Shown here: positions 29,680 through 41,174 of the stretch, piece by piece
How positions within the stretch are numbered: the first letter of the stretch is position 1
How the letters are laid out: every line of letters begins with the position of its first letter
DNA from: Ectobius pallidus
Lineage: Eukaryota > Arthropoda > Insecta > Blattodea > Ectobiidae
Length of the DNA: 64,000 bases
Assembly (NCBI GenBank): GCA_964059195.1
Contig: CAXKWD010000006.1
Coordinates: 13,322,530 to 13,386,529 of the forward strand
Direction: 5' to 3'
The notes under the pieces: model-generated
The model's input: only the letters and a program-made list of their open reading frames with translations
Databases searched by the model: none
Told to the model about the DNA's origin: nothing
Translations under genes and position numbers: made by a program

Positions 29680-31689
29680 TTATTCTGGGGGGTTTGCTTC
29701 TTTATTCTTTGATAGAGAACAACTGAATGCATTCACTAAACATTCCATAACGAAAACTAAGAAACTCGCCGCCAATCCAAGAGCGAGCAAATAGAAAACG
29801 GGTGCCAAGTGCTGTAAATTGAATACGAAGTATTCCGTTTCTTCGTGAGAGTTATTGCTTTTCAGAAGTGATTTGAATGTATACATTGACCAATATCTCA
29901 GCACAATCCCAGACTCCTTGCATACTTGAGTAATTCTGTGCAATTCTTTGTAGTAAGGAGATCCTACATGAAGAGCCACGCCCAAGGGCACTTGGTATGT
30001 GTAATCATCTAAAAAGCACAGCACCTTCTGGGGGTCACGGTACCCCATCCCACCAGCAACTAGCTTCGCATAACCCGTCAGAGTCAGTGTAAAGAATCCT
30101 TTATTGGAGATAGTGTTCTCCAAGCAAATTTTTCCGTCATGGCATAGATCCCCTTTCGTAAAATTCGCCAAGTTGTGCATAGCTTCAATTGCAAATATCG
30201 TGGTAGTGGATTTTATCATCTTGAATTTTAGAGATGTCTTCATTGCTTCGGCCAAAGACTGGATTTTTTCTCCATAACCCGGGTTTACAAGATAACTGGT
30301 GAAAAATGCTTGAAAAACAGTGCTGATAATGAAGCAAAAACTAACATATAAAAGAAATAAAGCCCTTAGCTTTGTTGTTCTCGGCAAGCCATGAACAGAT
30401 ACTCCCAGAAGTACAGACCAAGCATTATAAGCACTCATTGAAACTGATCTGAAATTGGATGCTTCAAATAGAGTCAGAGCAGTAATCCAAAAACCAAAGC
30501 TCACTGCCACAATGGTGACTGCAATTGCCATCCAAACTGTCCAGCCGAAAGTCTGCAAAACTCTGGTTGGTCTAGAAATTTCTCTTGGACAAGGAACCAA
30601 AAAGTTCTCAGTTTCAAAGCTGGAAGCTTCCATCGTGTAACTCGGGAAAAAATTTGCAGCAACATCACTAAGAATACCGACAACTATATCACATTCCCCT
30701 AGAGCAACTAATCTATGTGCCATGATATCTGTTAACAAGCTGTTATCTATTTCGGTACTAAATGTTGTAAAGTTTCTTGGTTCAACATATTGCATATCAA
30801 GTTTCAGCTTTTGCGTGAACAAGAAAAGGCATTCCATGCACAAACCTTCCACATCGCCGATGTCGGCCTTCTTAATTATGTAAGGTGATGAGCCAATGAG
30901 TATTACCTTCAGAATACAGCCTGTAAAATTTGAAGGTAGTTCAACTGGAAACAAATCTAAATCACTGGGCAAATCATCTTCTGCTCCAATGAATATCTCC
31001 GCAACTTTTACTCCTACCCGTGACTTCCAGTGACAGGGACCTTGTTCAAAAGGATACATTCTATAGAGGCCTATATGCGTAGCATGTCGTATGCCTTCTA
31101 TGTGATTTGATTCTGGCATCACAAAAATACAAGTCGTGAAACTGCAGAAGGTAGAACTTCCATACAAAATATTGTCGTAATAACAAGTAGGACAAGCGTC
31201 TGTTTGAATCAAAAGCATCTTTCCTTTGGGATTTCCTGACACGGAATGTCTCACTATTTGTATCTGATATACAAGTGTCTGAAAATATTGTTTATCGTCA
31301 TTAAATAATATGACATAGTCTCCGTGTAAGAAAGGAGTTACATGATAATGAGAATAAAATTCACCAATTGATATATCTACAGCCGTAGTAATAATCTGGA
31401 TCGACCACTTATAATTCTCATTTATCTTCATCAACATGAGATCTACAAGGCTTAGCTCTTCATTACATGTTAACAATCTTGTTGAGCCCTGAACATCTTC
31501 AGTTTCATTCACCCTTACAAGAACGCAGAGAGGTCTATCAGGAGAAAATTCAGAGAAATGCTTTCGCATAATGTTGTCAACAGTGGATACCACCTTTCTC
31601 TGCATCGCATTTTGTGGTTCACATGACTTGAGTAACAGAAGAACGAGAAAAAAGACTTCCCGATTTATCATTTTGCATCTGGAACTCAT
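29680..31689 (-). CDS. Divergent ionotropic receptor (IR), intronless
   Basis: 669 residues from the first ATG; a second ATG six codons in (31671) aligns with the only ATG of the sister gene and may be the real start. After it comes a hydrophobic signal peptide (FFLVLLLLKSCEP). Then an extracellular region with a split ligand-binding domain, a first membrane helix (TVWMAIAVTIVAVSFGFWI, about 380-400), a pore-loop region (SAYNAWSVLLGVSVHG), a second helix (LFLLYVSFCFIISTVFQAFF), a long second ligand-binding lobe with paired cysteines, and a last helix (FYLLALGLAASFLVFVMEC). This is the insect IR channel plan from the ionotropic glutamate receptor superfamily; the N-terminal domain is short as usual for IRs. 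No stop or frame break occurs. The likely role is a ligand-gated cation channel subunit in gustatory or olfactory neurons, probably with a co-receptor. The ligand cannot be told. Confidence 0.92.
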   Translation of the reverse strand: MSSRCKMINREVFFLVLLLLKSCEPQNAMQRKVVSTVDNIMRKHFSEFSPDRPLCVLVRVNETEDVQGSTRLLTCNEELSLVDLMLMKINENYKWSIQIITTAVDISIGEFYSHYHVTPFLHGDYVILFNDDKQYFQTLVYQIQIVRHSVSGNPKGKMLLIQTDACPTCYYDNILYGSSTFCSFTTCIFVMPESNHIEGIRHATHIGLYRMYPFEQGPCHWKSRVGVKVAEIFIGAEDDLPSDLDLFPVELPSNFTGCILKVILIGSSPYIIKKADIGDVEGLCMECLFLFTQKLKLDMQYVEPRNFTTFSTEIDNSLLTDIMAHRLVALGECDIVVGILSDVAANFFPSYTMEASSFETENFLVPCPREISRPTRVLQTFGWTVWMAIAVTIVAVSFGFWITALTLFEASNFRSVSMSAYNAWSVLLGVSVHGLPRTTKLRALFLLYVSFCFIISTVFQAFFTSYLVNPGYGEKIQSLAEAMKTSLKFKMIKSTTTIFAIEAMHNLANFTKGDLCHDGKICLENTISNKGFFTLTLTGYAKLVAGGMGYRDPQKVLCFLDDYTYQVPLGVALHVGSPYYKELHRITQVCKESGIVLRYWSMYTFKSLLKSNNSHEETEYFVFNLQHLAPVFYLLALGLAASFLVFVMECLVNAFSCSLSKNKEANPPE

Positions 31690-33055
31690 TGTTTCTCAAA
31701 GTAACTTCAAACCTTTTTTGGGTTCAGTATGCCTTTTCACCAGAAGTAGGATCATCTAGATAAAAGTTAATTAACTCAATAAACGAGCTAATACTGTTAT
31801 TATAACTAATATTCCAATTATTTGTAGTTATATAATTAACTGTTAAAATATTGATTAGCTGATGGGAAGCTCAGCCCAAATCGTCGATTCCGATGCAAGA
31901 AGGATCTTGTTTTAGAGTGGACGAGCAATCTTTTGCTGTTTCTGATGACTGTGTGTTGTTTAAATGATAAACACGTAGGTCCAAATAATAAGAATGAATT
32001 AAATAAATTGTCTTGGTTAATCAACGTAAATTCCAGATTTGCAAATAACAATATTCAATTAACTGTATGTCAACAATTTTACTTTCTCCGCAATTAATTG
32101 TCTGTGCAGTTAAAAATCATCTAGACATTTTTCCAACTCTAATATTCACACATCGGTAATAAGTGTACTTCAGACTTCTGGAAGACTCACTTCTGGGCGG
32201 CGGTGTACCAATAAAGAGGTAGAAACCTAAAATACTGCATAATCATTGCCTACACTATGTGCTAGATGTTGCCGACACCAGATGCTCCAACTATAATAAT
32301 TGAAACGTCTCTCATAGTTTGCTCATGATTATAGTATGTGATAAATAAATTACAATGCGGGGAACTACGCTGAAAGGTTGTTGTTTTTATCTGTTTTTAT
32401 GATTGTGCATAATTTAAAAGGGACCTGGTTCTAGTTTCATGTACTGAGTTAAAATAATGATCAATCGTTGTGAGAATGACATGGAAAGTGAGGTCTCAGT
32501 AAAAATAAAGTGTTTCAAACTGAATTGTATATCACAATCTCATACGTGATGTGTAGACTTTAATAAGCTCGATGAAGCTTGGAAGATTATTTACTGAATT
32601 TTATGCACGCTGTAGGCCTATTTAAATATCGCGAGAATCATTTTTGCAGTACTTGCTAGCTAAACTATCTGATAACGAGAACATGAACTGGCAAATGTCA
32701 AGTGGATTTAGAATGCAATAAAAATGTTCAGTCTATCTTAATCTTCAGTTATTTAGAGCTGATAAATATCAGGTTGAGTTATTAATCCACCAATATTCAA
32801 TTAACTAATTTCATTTGCTTTCTTGGTTCAAGATTTTTGCTGACTACGAAATGCTGTTTATATCATTTATAATCATAAAAGATTCGTTTTATTCGCTAAC
32901 AACAACTAAAGTCATATAATATAATAAAAGGTAAATCCATGTAATTGACTCTATTTATGTGAAAACAATGTAAGTGTTGATAAATTTAATGTTCCATTTA
33001 ATTCTCTGTTAAATAAATTATTTAAATAAAACATCTAGCCGTTGAGTAAATAACG
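29680..33055 (-). repeat. IR inverted duplication, left arm
   Basis: The coding region and about 1.4 kb upstream of the minus-strand IR gene match, inverted, 37577-40877. Upstream landmarks are TAACTGCACAGACAATTAA (about 32090-32115 / 38499-38518) and CGGCTAGATGTTT-like sequence at the outer edge (about 33030 / 37593). The shared upstream DNA means promoter and gene were copied together. Confidence 0.9.
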
Positions 33056-33104
33056 TTTTTGCACTCCTTAGCTAGTAAGTGTTACTTAAGAAAGTTGTTT
33101 ACAT
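33056..33104. other. Edge of the IR duplication
   Basis: Short non-repeated spacer between the end of the inverted arm and the T-unit copy. Confidence 0.4.
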
Positions 33105-33525
33105 GGATCGTAAGTTGACATTCCCACACAATCGTGTTGCTAAGGGCGGTTGCGATGAGGTTAGATTACTTACGGTCCAAGCGCTACGTCATAATTCATT
33201 ACGATACACTTCATAATACAAGCCTTTATGGACACGGCCCACAGGACAAATATTCGGTTCCCATAACAACAAACACATGCGAATCACTTTCTGAAATAAA
33301 CATCTATTTTCAAGAATGTATTTACATAATATTTCCAGGTAATATCACCATTAATATAATTAAATTGATATAAATAATCATCGTGCAAAAAATAGCATGC
33401 AACACACGGGCCGTAAAGGCATTTACGGGTCTCGGAAACTTAAAAACCCGAGGCGCAGCCTTGGGTTTTCAATCTGTTTCCTCGACCCGTAAACGTGCCT
33501 TACGGCACTTGTATCGCAATATACT
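33105..33525 (+). repeat. T-unit, single copy
   Basis: Third copy of the unit tandemly repeated at 20293-21150. Its 3' part (33405-33510) is a clear two-level hairpin: GCCGTAAAGGCA pairs with TGCCTTACGGC, and inside it AAAACCCGAGGC pairs with GCCTTGGGTTTT. Confidence 0.85.
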
Positions 33526-34664
33526 ATGAGTAACCACTGTAATAATTTCTCATGAAAGACTGAAAATATTTTTACACCTTCTAATCCTCAATTCAGCAAA
33601 CGGCAAGTGTAACAGGACAAGGCTGTTTAAGCCACCCGGCGAAGACAACTCCTTTTCTATAAAAGAACTTAACATTCCTTTCTTTTCGCATTGTATACCT
33701 GTCTTCCAGCTATCCTCATTTTACGATTGTGACAAGTGCATTGATATACAGAATGTGTTAAAATTTGTAACTATCTTATTGTTTACAACACCTTGTGTAC
33801 AACTATGGTATTCCGGCAATATTTACTATAATTTTATTTTTTTAGTGTACTTCGGACCATTAGACGCACCCAACATTTAAGGCTCTGTTTTCAAGGTAAA
33901 AAATGGCGTCATATGGTCCGTAAAATACGGTACATAATTCTCAACTCCATTTTGGACCTTAGAGGACAAAGATTTTGAAATCTTTTCTTAATGCGTCCCT
34001 AGAGCCTATGAGCTATACGTATACCAAGTTTCACATTCCCAGGTTGTATAGTTTTTGAGACACTGTGATCAGTCAGTCAGTAGGTCAGTGGGTTTTGGCT
34101 TTTATATATAAGGAGATTTCTACCTAAAATAGCTGTATTTTGGTAGCCAGTAATCTATATCTTCAATGCACATTCAGTTGGCTATAAGTGGGCCAAGGAG
34201 TTGTGCACTAGTTTATATACACTATAGGGAAATGTTAATATCAAATGGTAAGAATAAATTGTTAAAAGCTAAAAAATGAAAGGCCTAAAATCCAAAGGGA
34301 CTTTATATTTTGTACCACATAAATCTATTTAGTTTTAATGCAAAATAACACCGAAACTGTGACTTTTTTTATGCAATACTACACCGGAATTAAACAAACT
34401 TTAGTACCGAAATATAACTTTCGTATTCACCGTAAAATATGATCCCTACTGATCAAACGAGAGTTGAAAGTTTAATTGTGCGAACACATCTATAAAATCA
34501 AGGTGAATTACAGGAAGTTCAAATCGCTTTTTTAGGATGTTGGTTGGATATCCAGCATACTTTAGAACCATAAAAAATTGAGCTGGCTCTAGCAACAGGT
34601 CAAAAATGAATTTTGGATCTGACAGAAAGCCAATGAATAAAAAGAATTCAATCCTTAAAATTTC
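33526..34664. other. Spacer between IR genes, no gene recognised
   Basis: Contains a (CAGT)n-like patch near 34065-34085 (AGTCAGTCAGTAGGTCAGTG) that often closes arthropod repeats, and a short GGTCCGTAAAATACGG stretch near 33919. No coding frame is supported. Confidence 0.5.
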
Positions 34665-34840
34665 AACATTGAAGCATCCAATTTCAGAACAGTTTCAATG
34701 AGTACACATAAAGCTTGGTTCGTTCTTCTGCGAGTATCTGTTCATTGCTGAGAACAACAAAGCTAAGGGTTTTATTTCTGTTTCTGCTTCACGATCAGCT
34801 CTTAAAAGCAATAACTCGCACGAAGAAGCAGTTTTACTGA
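34665..34840 (+). pseudogene. IR gene fragment (dead third copy)
   Basis: Bases 34668-34785 match the pore and second-helix coding part of the plus-strand IR (about 40100-40215 there), including TTTCAGAACAGTTTCAATGA and GAGAACAACAAAGCTAAGGG. It then jumps to the C-terminal coding part (CTTAAAAGCAATAACTCGCA, matching about 40700). The segment between, encoding the second lobe, is deleted, and the remainder of the gene is absent. R1 copy 3 starts just after. It shows that the cluster once held at least three IR copies. Confidence 0.88.
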
Positions 34841-34850
34841 GCTCGTACTA

Positions 34851-35575
34851 AAAAAAATCCCTTTAGGCAATCCTACAGACTGACGTAGATTTCGAAGTGC
34901 TTTTGGTTTAATTTACTGTCGCTGCGTAGCACTCTTCTTCTTTAGCCTTGGCATGACAAACCCGCAATAATAACTGCAAAAAAGAGGAAAGAGTACTTTT
35001 TCAAACATTCAAATCTCGCCTTATATGAGAACTATCAAGGAACTAGTTATTGATTTGTAGAGTACTCATCAAGAGCTTTTCAACGATACCCCACAAGACG
35101 TAGTTTAAAAAAAATCGAATTTCCATCCCCCCACCCCCATTCGTACCTCCAAAACCCCGGAATCGTTGCTGTCACTGTGAACTCCATAGGGAGTACTCTA
35201 ATTTATTCAAACAAAGTTTCCCTCTATACTTCATAGGGGCCGAAATATAAATGTTTTAAAATTTCAACCCTCTCCCCCGACCACCCCCTTGGGCCAATTT
35301 TGCTCGTTAACGAACTTGTCCGAACTATTGGACCTAGAAATAACATAATAAAATTTGGTTCAAATATCTTCAAAATTAAGGCCGCTAGCGTGTAAAGATA
35401 AATATATATATATAACTCTTTTATTTTTATTTATTTATTTTTATTTCTTTCTTTTTCGGTTGTGGTACGGTGGTTTCGTACTTAGGGAGGCATGAAACGT
35501 AAGGATATGAAAGAAGTTTTAAAGTCATGACATGGTATCGATTGCAATAGGTAGATTTTTCTTCGAAATCTAAGT
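34851..35575 (+). repeat. Dispersed repeat R1, copy 3
   Basis: Direct copy of 114-868, including the distal GGTGGTTTCGTACTTAGG block. The variable A/T microsatellite here is TTTATTTATT-rich (35400-35455). It lies directly against the IR fragment. Confidence 0.85.
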
Positions 35576-36190
35576 AATATCAGTGTATTGTGAAAATCCG
35601 AGCATTCATTAAAATCCGAGTATGAAACGAGAGTACGGGAGCGTCTTAATTACCATTAAAGGCAAGTTGCATATGACTTTTTTGCATTCGACCATTATTA
35701 GATGTCTAACTTAGATTACCTTACAATTGATCAAATGTACGTTTCTCTCTATCTTGGTACCAGCTGTTAGCTGTTGTTCTCGCCTTTTTTAAACTCTAAT
35801 TGACACACTTTTAAACACACGAAATGAACTTAATTTATTATACTGTAATATTAAAATTAACACGAACAGAATTGACATTAAGGTTGATTAAGGTCCACTT
35901 TGGATTGCTACTTTCAAGGCTTGAAGATTGCTCCCATTCGATATTAAATAAATAGTTGGAATAACAACAACAGTACTTTAAAGAAAACCGGTTTTTAAAG
36001 TACGTTACATCACATGTAATAATCTTATAATACGAGTAGAAAAGTTGAAAAAATCATATAATTCAATTCAATACATATTTATTTGTCATAAAGAGCAGTA
36101 AAAAAACTAGCTATTGACATAGTCATACATAAATGCAATAAATATATAAATACATAGAAAAACAGTATATAAACGATAAAATTAAAAAGC
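35576..36190. other. No recognisable gene
   Basis: AT-rich spacer between the IR genes; nothing identified. Confidence 0.5.
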
Positions 36191-36280
36191 ATGGTCTAAA
36201 AGTTCCAGTCTATATTAATAAAAAAGAATTTCCAAAATATATGTCGCCGCATCACTTGACAACGGCTCAACCGATTTGGC

Positions 36281-36317
<37 letters not shown>

Positions 36318-36700
36318 TTTGTTTTTTTTGTTCGTAATTGTCAGGACAAGGTTTGTATAAAAGAAAATTTTTGTAAAATCCACGGAAAAAGTCGGAAATG
36401 TGAAGTGAGGCACAGTTAGAGAGTTCTGTTGTCAATTGTTTACACACAAAAAAAATTGAAGTGTGACAAAAGAAGTGTGACATACAGTTCCAGAGTTCCG
36501 CAGTCACATGTTTTCATAAAAAAATAATAATAAATAAAAAAAGAAGTGTGTGTCTTGCAACCAAGCCAAATCGAAAGTGTGAATGTATGTATGTATGTGG
36601 GTATGTATGCTCCGTATACAAATCTACATTTTTTTACAAATTTGCACGAAATTTTGCACACATACCCAGTTAAGCCCGGGAAGTAACGCGGTGAACACTA
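36190..36700 (-). repeat. Probable dispersed repeat with poly-T and GTAT runs
   Basis: Contains ACGGCTCAACCGATTTGG (about 36264), a 31-base T run (36284-36315), a GTAT microsatellite (36584-36600) and CCCGGGAAGTAACGCGG (36677). The first and last landmarks recall a widespread arthropod repeat end. No coding sequence. Confidence 0.5.
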
Positions 36701-37576
36701 AAATTCAAACAAACCAATCCTTCCCTTGAAAATTTATATAATTTCTGAAAATATTATACTGAAAAATGAAATGCAATTCAGTTATCATGACAACGGTGTA
36801 TTGTTTATAGTGTTCACATAGAGCTTTGGGAACTATATAATAATGTGCATTAACAGATTCTGATGCTATCAATGTGATACATTGGTGAAAATAATTAATG
36901 AAAAATGAAATCCACGAAAATAAAGCACAGTGTGATGCAGTCACATAACTTTCTCTACCCTCGACATGGAAAATATCATTTCCTCACTTCACATTTTGAT
37001 GTAGAATAAGCGGTCGTATTGCAGGGACAGCTTAAGCGTGTGCCAGTGAGTATGCTGTATCAGAAGTCGGTAAAAAAAATCCTATCCACTGATACGTCAC
37101 TCATAGCTGTAGGCTTTGTGAAGGGATGTTTATCATAGGCCCTAAACATCTACAAGAAGACAAAATAGGATGGAACGTTTTCAGTCCTACGCCCGCAGTA
37201 TATTATGTCCCAGGTTTTGGGGGAGGAAAGTATAAAAGTGATATTGATTTTTTTTTTCAGCTCCGAAACGGTTGTGTGGTAACATGAGATTGAGAAATAA
37301 AAATTTCCATAAAGACAATACAATCTTATGTAATCGGAATTTATGTTTCTTCTTATTTCAACCCTTCCCGGGCATGGTGTGTAGAAGCACCGGAATGCAA
37401 CATTCGAGATCCTCTGTGAGCCATAAAAAGCTATATCTAGCGTTTTCTAAGGGAATAGTTTGAGTGTGATAAGTCGTTCGTCGTCACTTCAAGTTCTACG
37501 TAGGCCTACATATTATACTAGGCACTAGACCCTAGGGTTTGAAAATCGATTTCCACGAAATGTTTTAAGAGTGCCC
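36701..37576. other. No recognisable gene
   Basis: Spacer up to the edge of the right duplication arm. No gene or repeat identified. Confidence 0.5.
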
Positions 37577-40500
37577 GTGATTATTTACTCTACGGCTAGA
37601 TGTTTCATTTAAACCATTTATTTAACAAGAAAATCATTAGAACATTATATTTATTAACACTTTTATCGTTTTTACATAAATAGAGTCAATTACATTAATT
37701 TTACCTTTTATTATATCGTTTGACTTACTTAATGTAAACATTGAGCGAATAAAACAAATCTTTGATGGTTATAAATGATATAAATAGCATTTTGTTTTCA
37801 ACAAGAATACTGAACCAAGAAAGCAAACGAAATTATTTAATGGTTTATTGGCACATCAATAACTCAGCCAATAACGTCCATGAAATTTATCAATTCTAAA
37901 TAACTGAAGATTAAGACAGAATTTACATTTTTATTGCATTCTAAATCCACTTGACATTTACCAGTTCATGTTCTCGTTTTCAGATAGTTTAGCTAGCAAG
38001 TACTGCAAAAATGATTCTCGCGATATTTAAATACAGCGTGCATAAAATTCAGTAAATAATCTTTCAAGCTTCATCAAGGCTATTAAAGTCTGCACATCAC
38101 GAACGATATTGTGATTTACAATTCAGTTTAAAACACTCACTTTCCATGTCATTCCTCACTACGGTTGATCATTATTTTAGCTCAGTACATGAAACTCAAA
38201 CTAAGCGCCTTTTATATTATGCACAATCATAAAAACAGATAAAAACAACAACCTCTCAGGCAGTTCTTTATCACATACTGTCATCTTAAACAAACTGTGA
38301 GAGAAATTGCAATCATATAGTTGGAGCAACTGGATTCGGCAACATCTAGCACATAGAGTAGGCAATGGTTATACAGTATTTTTGGTTTCTACACCTTTAT
38401 TGGTACACCGCCGCCCTGAAGTTAGTCTTACAGAAGTATGAAGTACATTTATTACTGATGTGTGAATATTATAGTTGGGAAAATGTCTAGATGATTTTTA
38501 ACTGCACAGACAATTAATTGCGGAGAAAGTAAAATTGTTAACACACAGTTAATTGAATATTGTTATTTGCAAATCTGGAATTTACGTTGATTAACCAAGA
38601 CAATTTATTTAATTCATTCTTATTATCTGGACCTACGTGTTTATCATTTAAACAACACACGAACGGTCATCAGAAACAGACAAATGGTTGCTCGTCCGCT
38701 CTAAAACAAGAACCTTCTTGCATCGGAACCAATGATTCAGGCTGAACTTGCCATCAAAGAAAGTATATTTAAACAGTTAATTGGATAACTAGAAATAATT
38801 GGATTATTAGTTATACTAATATCAGTATTATCTAGTTTATTGAGTTAATTAACTTATATATTCACCCAAAGTAGTTTTGAAGTTACATTGACAAGCAGTG
38901 AATTACAGATGCAAAATGGCAAATGCGGGGGCCTTGTTTCTCGTTCTTCTGTTACTCAAGTCGTGTGAACCACAAAATGCGATGCAGAGAAAGATTGTAT
39001 CTACTGTGGATAACATTATGCGAAGGCATTTCTCTGAATTTTCTCCTGATAGACCTCTCTGCATACTTTTAAGGGTAAATGAAACTGAAGATGTCCAGAA
39101 CACAAGAAGATTGTTAAGATATAACGAAGAGCTGAGCCTTGTAGATCTCATGTTGATGAAGATAAATGAGAATTATAAATGGTCGATGCAAATTCTTACT
39201 CAGGAAATGTACCGATTGGACGATTTTTTTTTGAAAGATCCTTTTATGCATGGAGACTATGTCGTGTTATTTAATAATCGATATTTTAGACTACTTATAG
39301 AGCAAATGAAATATCTGATGCAGAGAAAGTCAACAAATCCAAAAGGAAAGATGCTTATGGTTCAAACAGACGGTTTTACTGACCATATTTTTAATCGGGA
39401 TACTTTAAAGAAATCTATCTCTTATGTCTTCAAATTCACTACTTGTATTTTTGTGATTCCACAATTGAATCAGACACAAGGCCTACGACATCCTATTCAT
39501 ATAGGAATCTACAGAATGTCTCCTTTCGAAAAAGGCCCCTGTCATTGGCAGTCAATGGGGATTGAGAGGAAAATTGCGGAGATATTCATTGGAGCAGATT
39601 TGCCTAGTGATTTAGATTTGTTTCCAGTGGAACAACCTTCAAATTTTACAGGCTGTATTCTGAAAATAACACTGCTTGCGTCACCCAATTATATAATGAA
39701 GAAAGACGATGTCGGCGATGTGCAAGGTTTGTGCAAGGAATGCCTTTTCTTGTTCACGCAAAAGCTTAAACTTGAAATGGAGTATGTTGTTGATGTAAAC
39801 AAATATAAAACTGACATATCTAGCAGCCTGATGGCAAATGAAGAGATACAATTAGAAGTTGCTATGGGATATTATGATATAGCAGTCGGCATACTTAGTA
39901 TCGACGTTGCTGATAAAATCCCAAACTATATGATGGAACCTTCCAGTTTTGAAACTTTGAAATTTCTGGTTTCTTGTCCAAAAGAGATTTCTAGACCAAC
40001 CAGAGTTTTGCAGACGTTCGGCTGGACGGTTTGGATTGCAATTGCAGTCACATTTGTGGGAGTGAGCTTGGCATTTTGGATTACTGCCCTGAAACAACTT
40101 GATGCATCCAACTTCAGAACAGTTTCAATGAGTACGTATAGTGCTTGGTCTGTACTTCTGGGAGTATCTATTCATGGCATGCCGAGAACAACAAAGCTAA
40201 GGGTTTTATTTCTGTTGTATGTTAGTTTCTGTTTCATTATCAGCACTGTTTTTCAAGCATTCTTCACCAGTTATCTTGTAAAGCCGGGTTATGGAGAACA
40301 AATCCAGTCTCTGGAGAAAGTCATGATCTCAACTCTGAAATTTTCGTGGATAACAACCATTGCCTCATTCAAAGGGTATCAAGCCATGAACGACTTCGTG
40401 ATAACCGAAGGAGAAGTATGTCCATATGAAGAAAAGGTTTGCTTGGAGAAGACTATATCTAATAAGGGATACTTTACACTAACTCAAACAGGTTATGCGA

Positions 40501-40877
40501 AGCTAATTGCTAGTCAGATGGGGTACCCTGATCCCGAGAAGATGCTGTGCTTTTTGGATGATTACACATACCAAGAGCCATTGGGTGTGGGTCTTCATAA
40601 AGGATCTCCTTACTACAAAGAATTGCACAGAATTACTCAAGTATGTAAGGAGTCTGGGATTGTGCTGAGATATTGGTCAATATATAAATTCAAAACAGAT
40701 CTTAAAAGCAATACCTCGCACGAAGAAACGGAATACTTCGTATTCAATTTACAGCACTTGGCACCCGTTTTCTATTTGCTCGCTCTTGGATTGGCGGCGA
40801 GTTTCTTAGTTTTCGTTGTGGAGTGTTCAGTGAAGGCATTCAGTTGTTTTCTAACAAAGAATAAAGTAAACCCCTAG
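37577..40877 (+). repeat. IR inverted duplication, right arm
   Basis: Inverted match of 29680-33055 covering the coding region and about 1.3 kb upstream. The two genes are transcribed away from a common 4.5-kb centre that holds an IR fragment and three repeat copies. Confidence 0.9.
38916..40877 (+). CDS. Divergent ionotropic receptor (IR), intronless
   Basis: 653 residues from the ATG at 38916; the frame is open earlier but the upstream codon aligned with the sister gene's first ATG is GTG here. Signal peptide LFLVLLLLKSCEP; first helix about residues 368-391 (TVWIAIAVTFVGVSLAFWI); pore region SAWSVLLGVSIHGMP; second helix LFLLYVSFCFIISTVFQAFF (about 430-450); last helix FYLLALGLAASFLVFVVEC (about 620-640). 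Cysteines in GLCKECLF, CPYEEKVC and MLCFLDDY are kept with the minus-strand paralogue. The ligand-binding half differs much more than the channel half. A TATATA lies about 60 bp before the ATG. Intact, so probably a working chemoreceptor subunit in sensory neuron membranes. Confidence 0.92.
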   Translation: MANAGALFLVLLLLKSCEPQNAMQRKIVSTVDNIMRRHFSEFSPDRPLCILLRVNETEDVQNTRRLLRYNEELSLVDLMLMKINENYKWSMQILTQEMYRLDDFFLKDPFMHGDYVVLFNNRYFRLLIEQMKYLMQRKSTNPKGKMLMVQTDGFTDHIFNRDTLKKSISYVFKFTTCIFVIPQLNQTQGLRHPIHIGIYRMSPFEKGPCHWQSMGIERKIAEIFIGADLPSDLDLFPVEQPSNFTGCILKITLLASPNYIMKKDDVGDVQGLCKECLFLFTQKLKLEMEYVVDVNKYKTDISSSLMANEEIQLEVAMGYYDIAVGILSIDVADKIPNYMMEPSSFETLKFLVSCPKEISRPTRVLQTFGWTVWIAIAVTFVGVSLAFWITALKQLDASNFRTVSMSTYSAWSVLLGVSIHGMPRTTKLRVLFLLYVSFCFIISTVFQAFFTSYLVKPGYGEQIQSLEKVMISTLKFSWITTIASFKGYQAMNDFVITEGEVCPYEEKVCLEKTISNKGYFTLTQTGYAKLIASQMGYPDPEKMLCFLDDYTYQEPLGVGLHKGSPYYKELHRITQVCKESGIVLRYWSIYKFKTDLKSNTSHEETEYFVFNLQHLAPVFYLLALGLAASFLVFVVECSVKAFSCFLTKNKVNP

Positions 40878-41174
40878 AATTATATGAATAACTCAAGAAT
40901 ATAACTATAATAACATCAGGTAAACTGATATAACAAAGTGCCAGTATGCTTTTTTTAATCAGTGGTAAATGCAATTATAATATTCCAATGCAGAAAAGTT
41001 ATTTTTGTAATACGAGGGTCGGTCAATAAGTAATTCCTCCTATTTTTTCCTCCTCAACCAAATTAGTTATGTGAATAATTTGAATTTGGCGAAATTCCTC
41101 AAACCTTCTTCTATACTCCACTGCAATAGCAACTTCCTACGTCAAGTGGTGGCAGACTGCTGCCTGTTGCAAAA

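Noticed and set aside
29680..31689. Glutamate-binding iGluR rather than IR
   Set aside because: The N-terminal domain is too short and the SYTANLAAF channel signature is replaced by TSYLVNPGY, as in divergent insect IRs.
31571..31759. Plus-strand frames opposite the IR gene
   Set aside because: Antisense shadows of the IR coding frame, also seen in the sister gene.
33840..33945. Pogo/Tigger-like element from GGTCCGTAAAATACGG
   Set aside because: Only one short inverted word was visible and no second end could be placed.
36196..36507. Lys-rich 103-codon minus-strand frame
   Set aside because: The Lys run is the translation of a poly-T tract in a repeat.
38898..38900. Start of the plus-strand IR
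   Set aside because: The codon is GTG; the ATG at 38916 is followed directly by the signal peptide.
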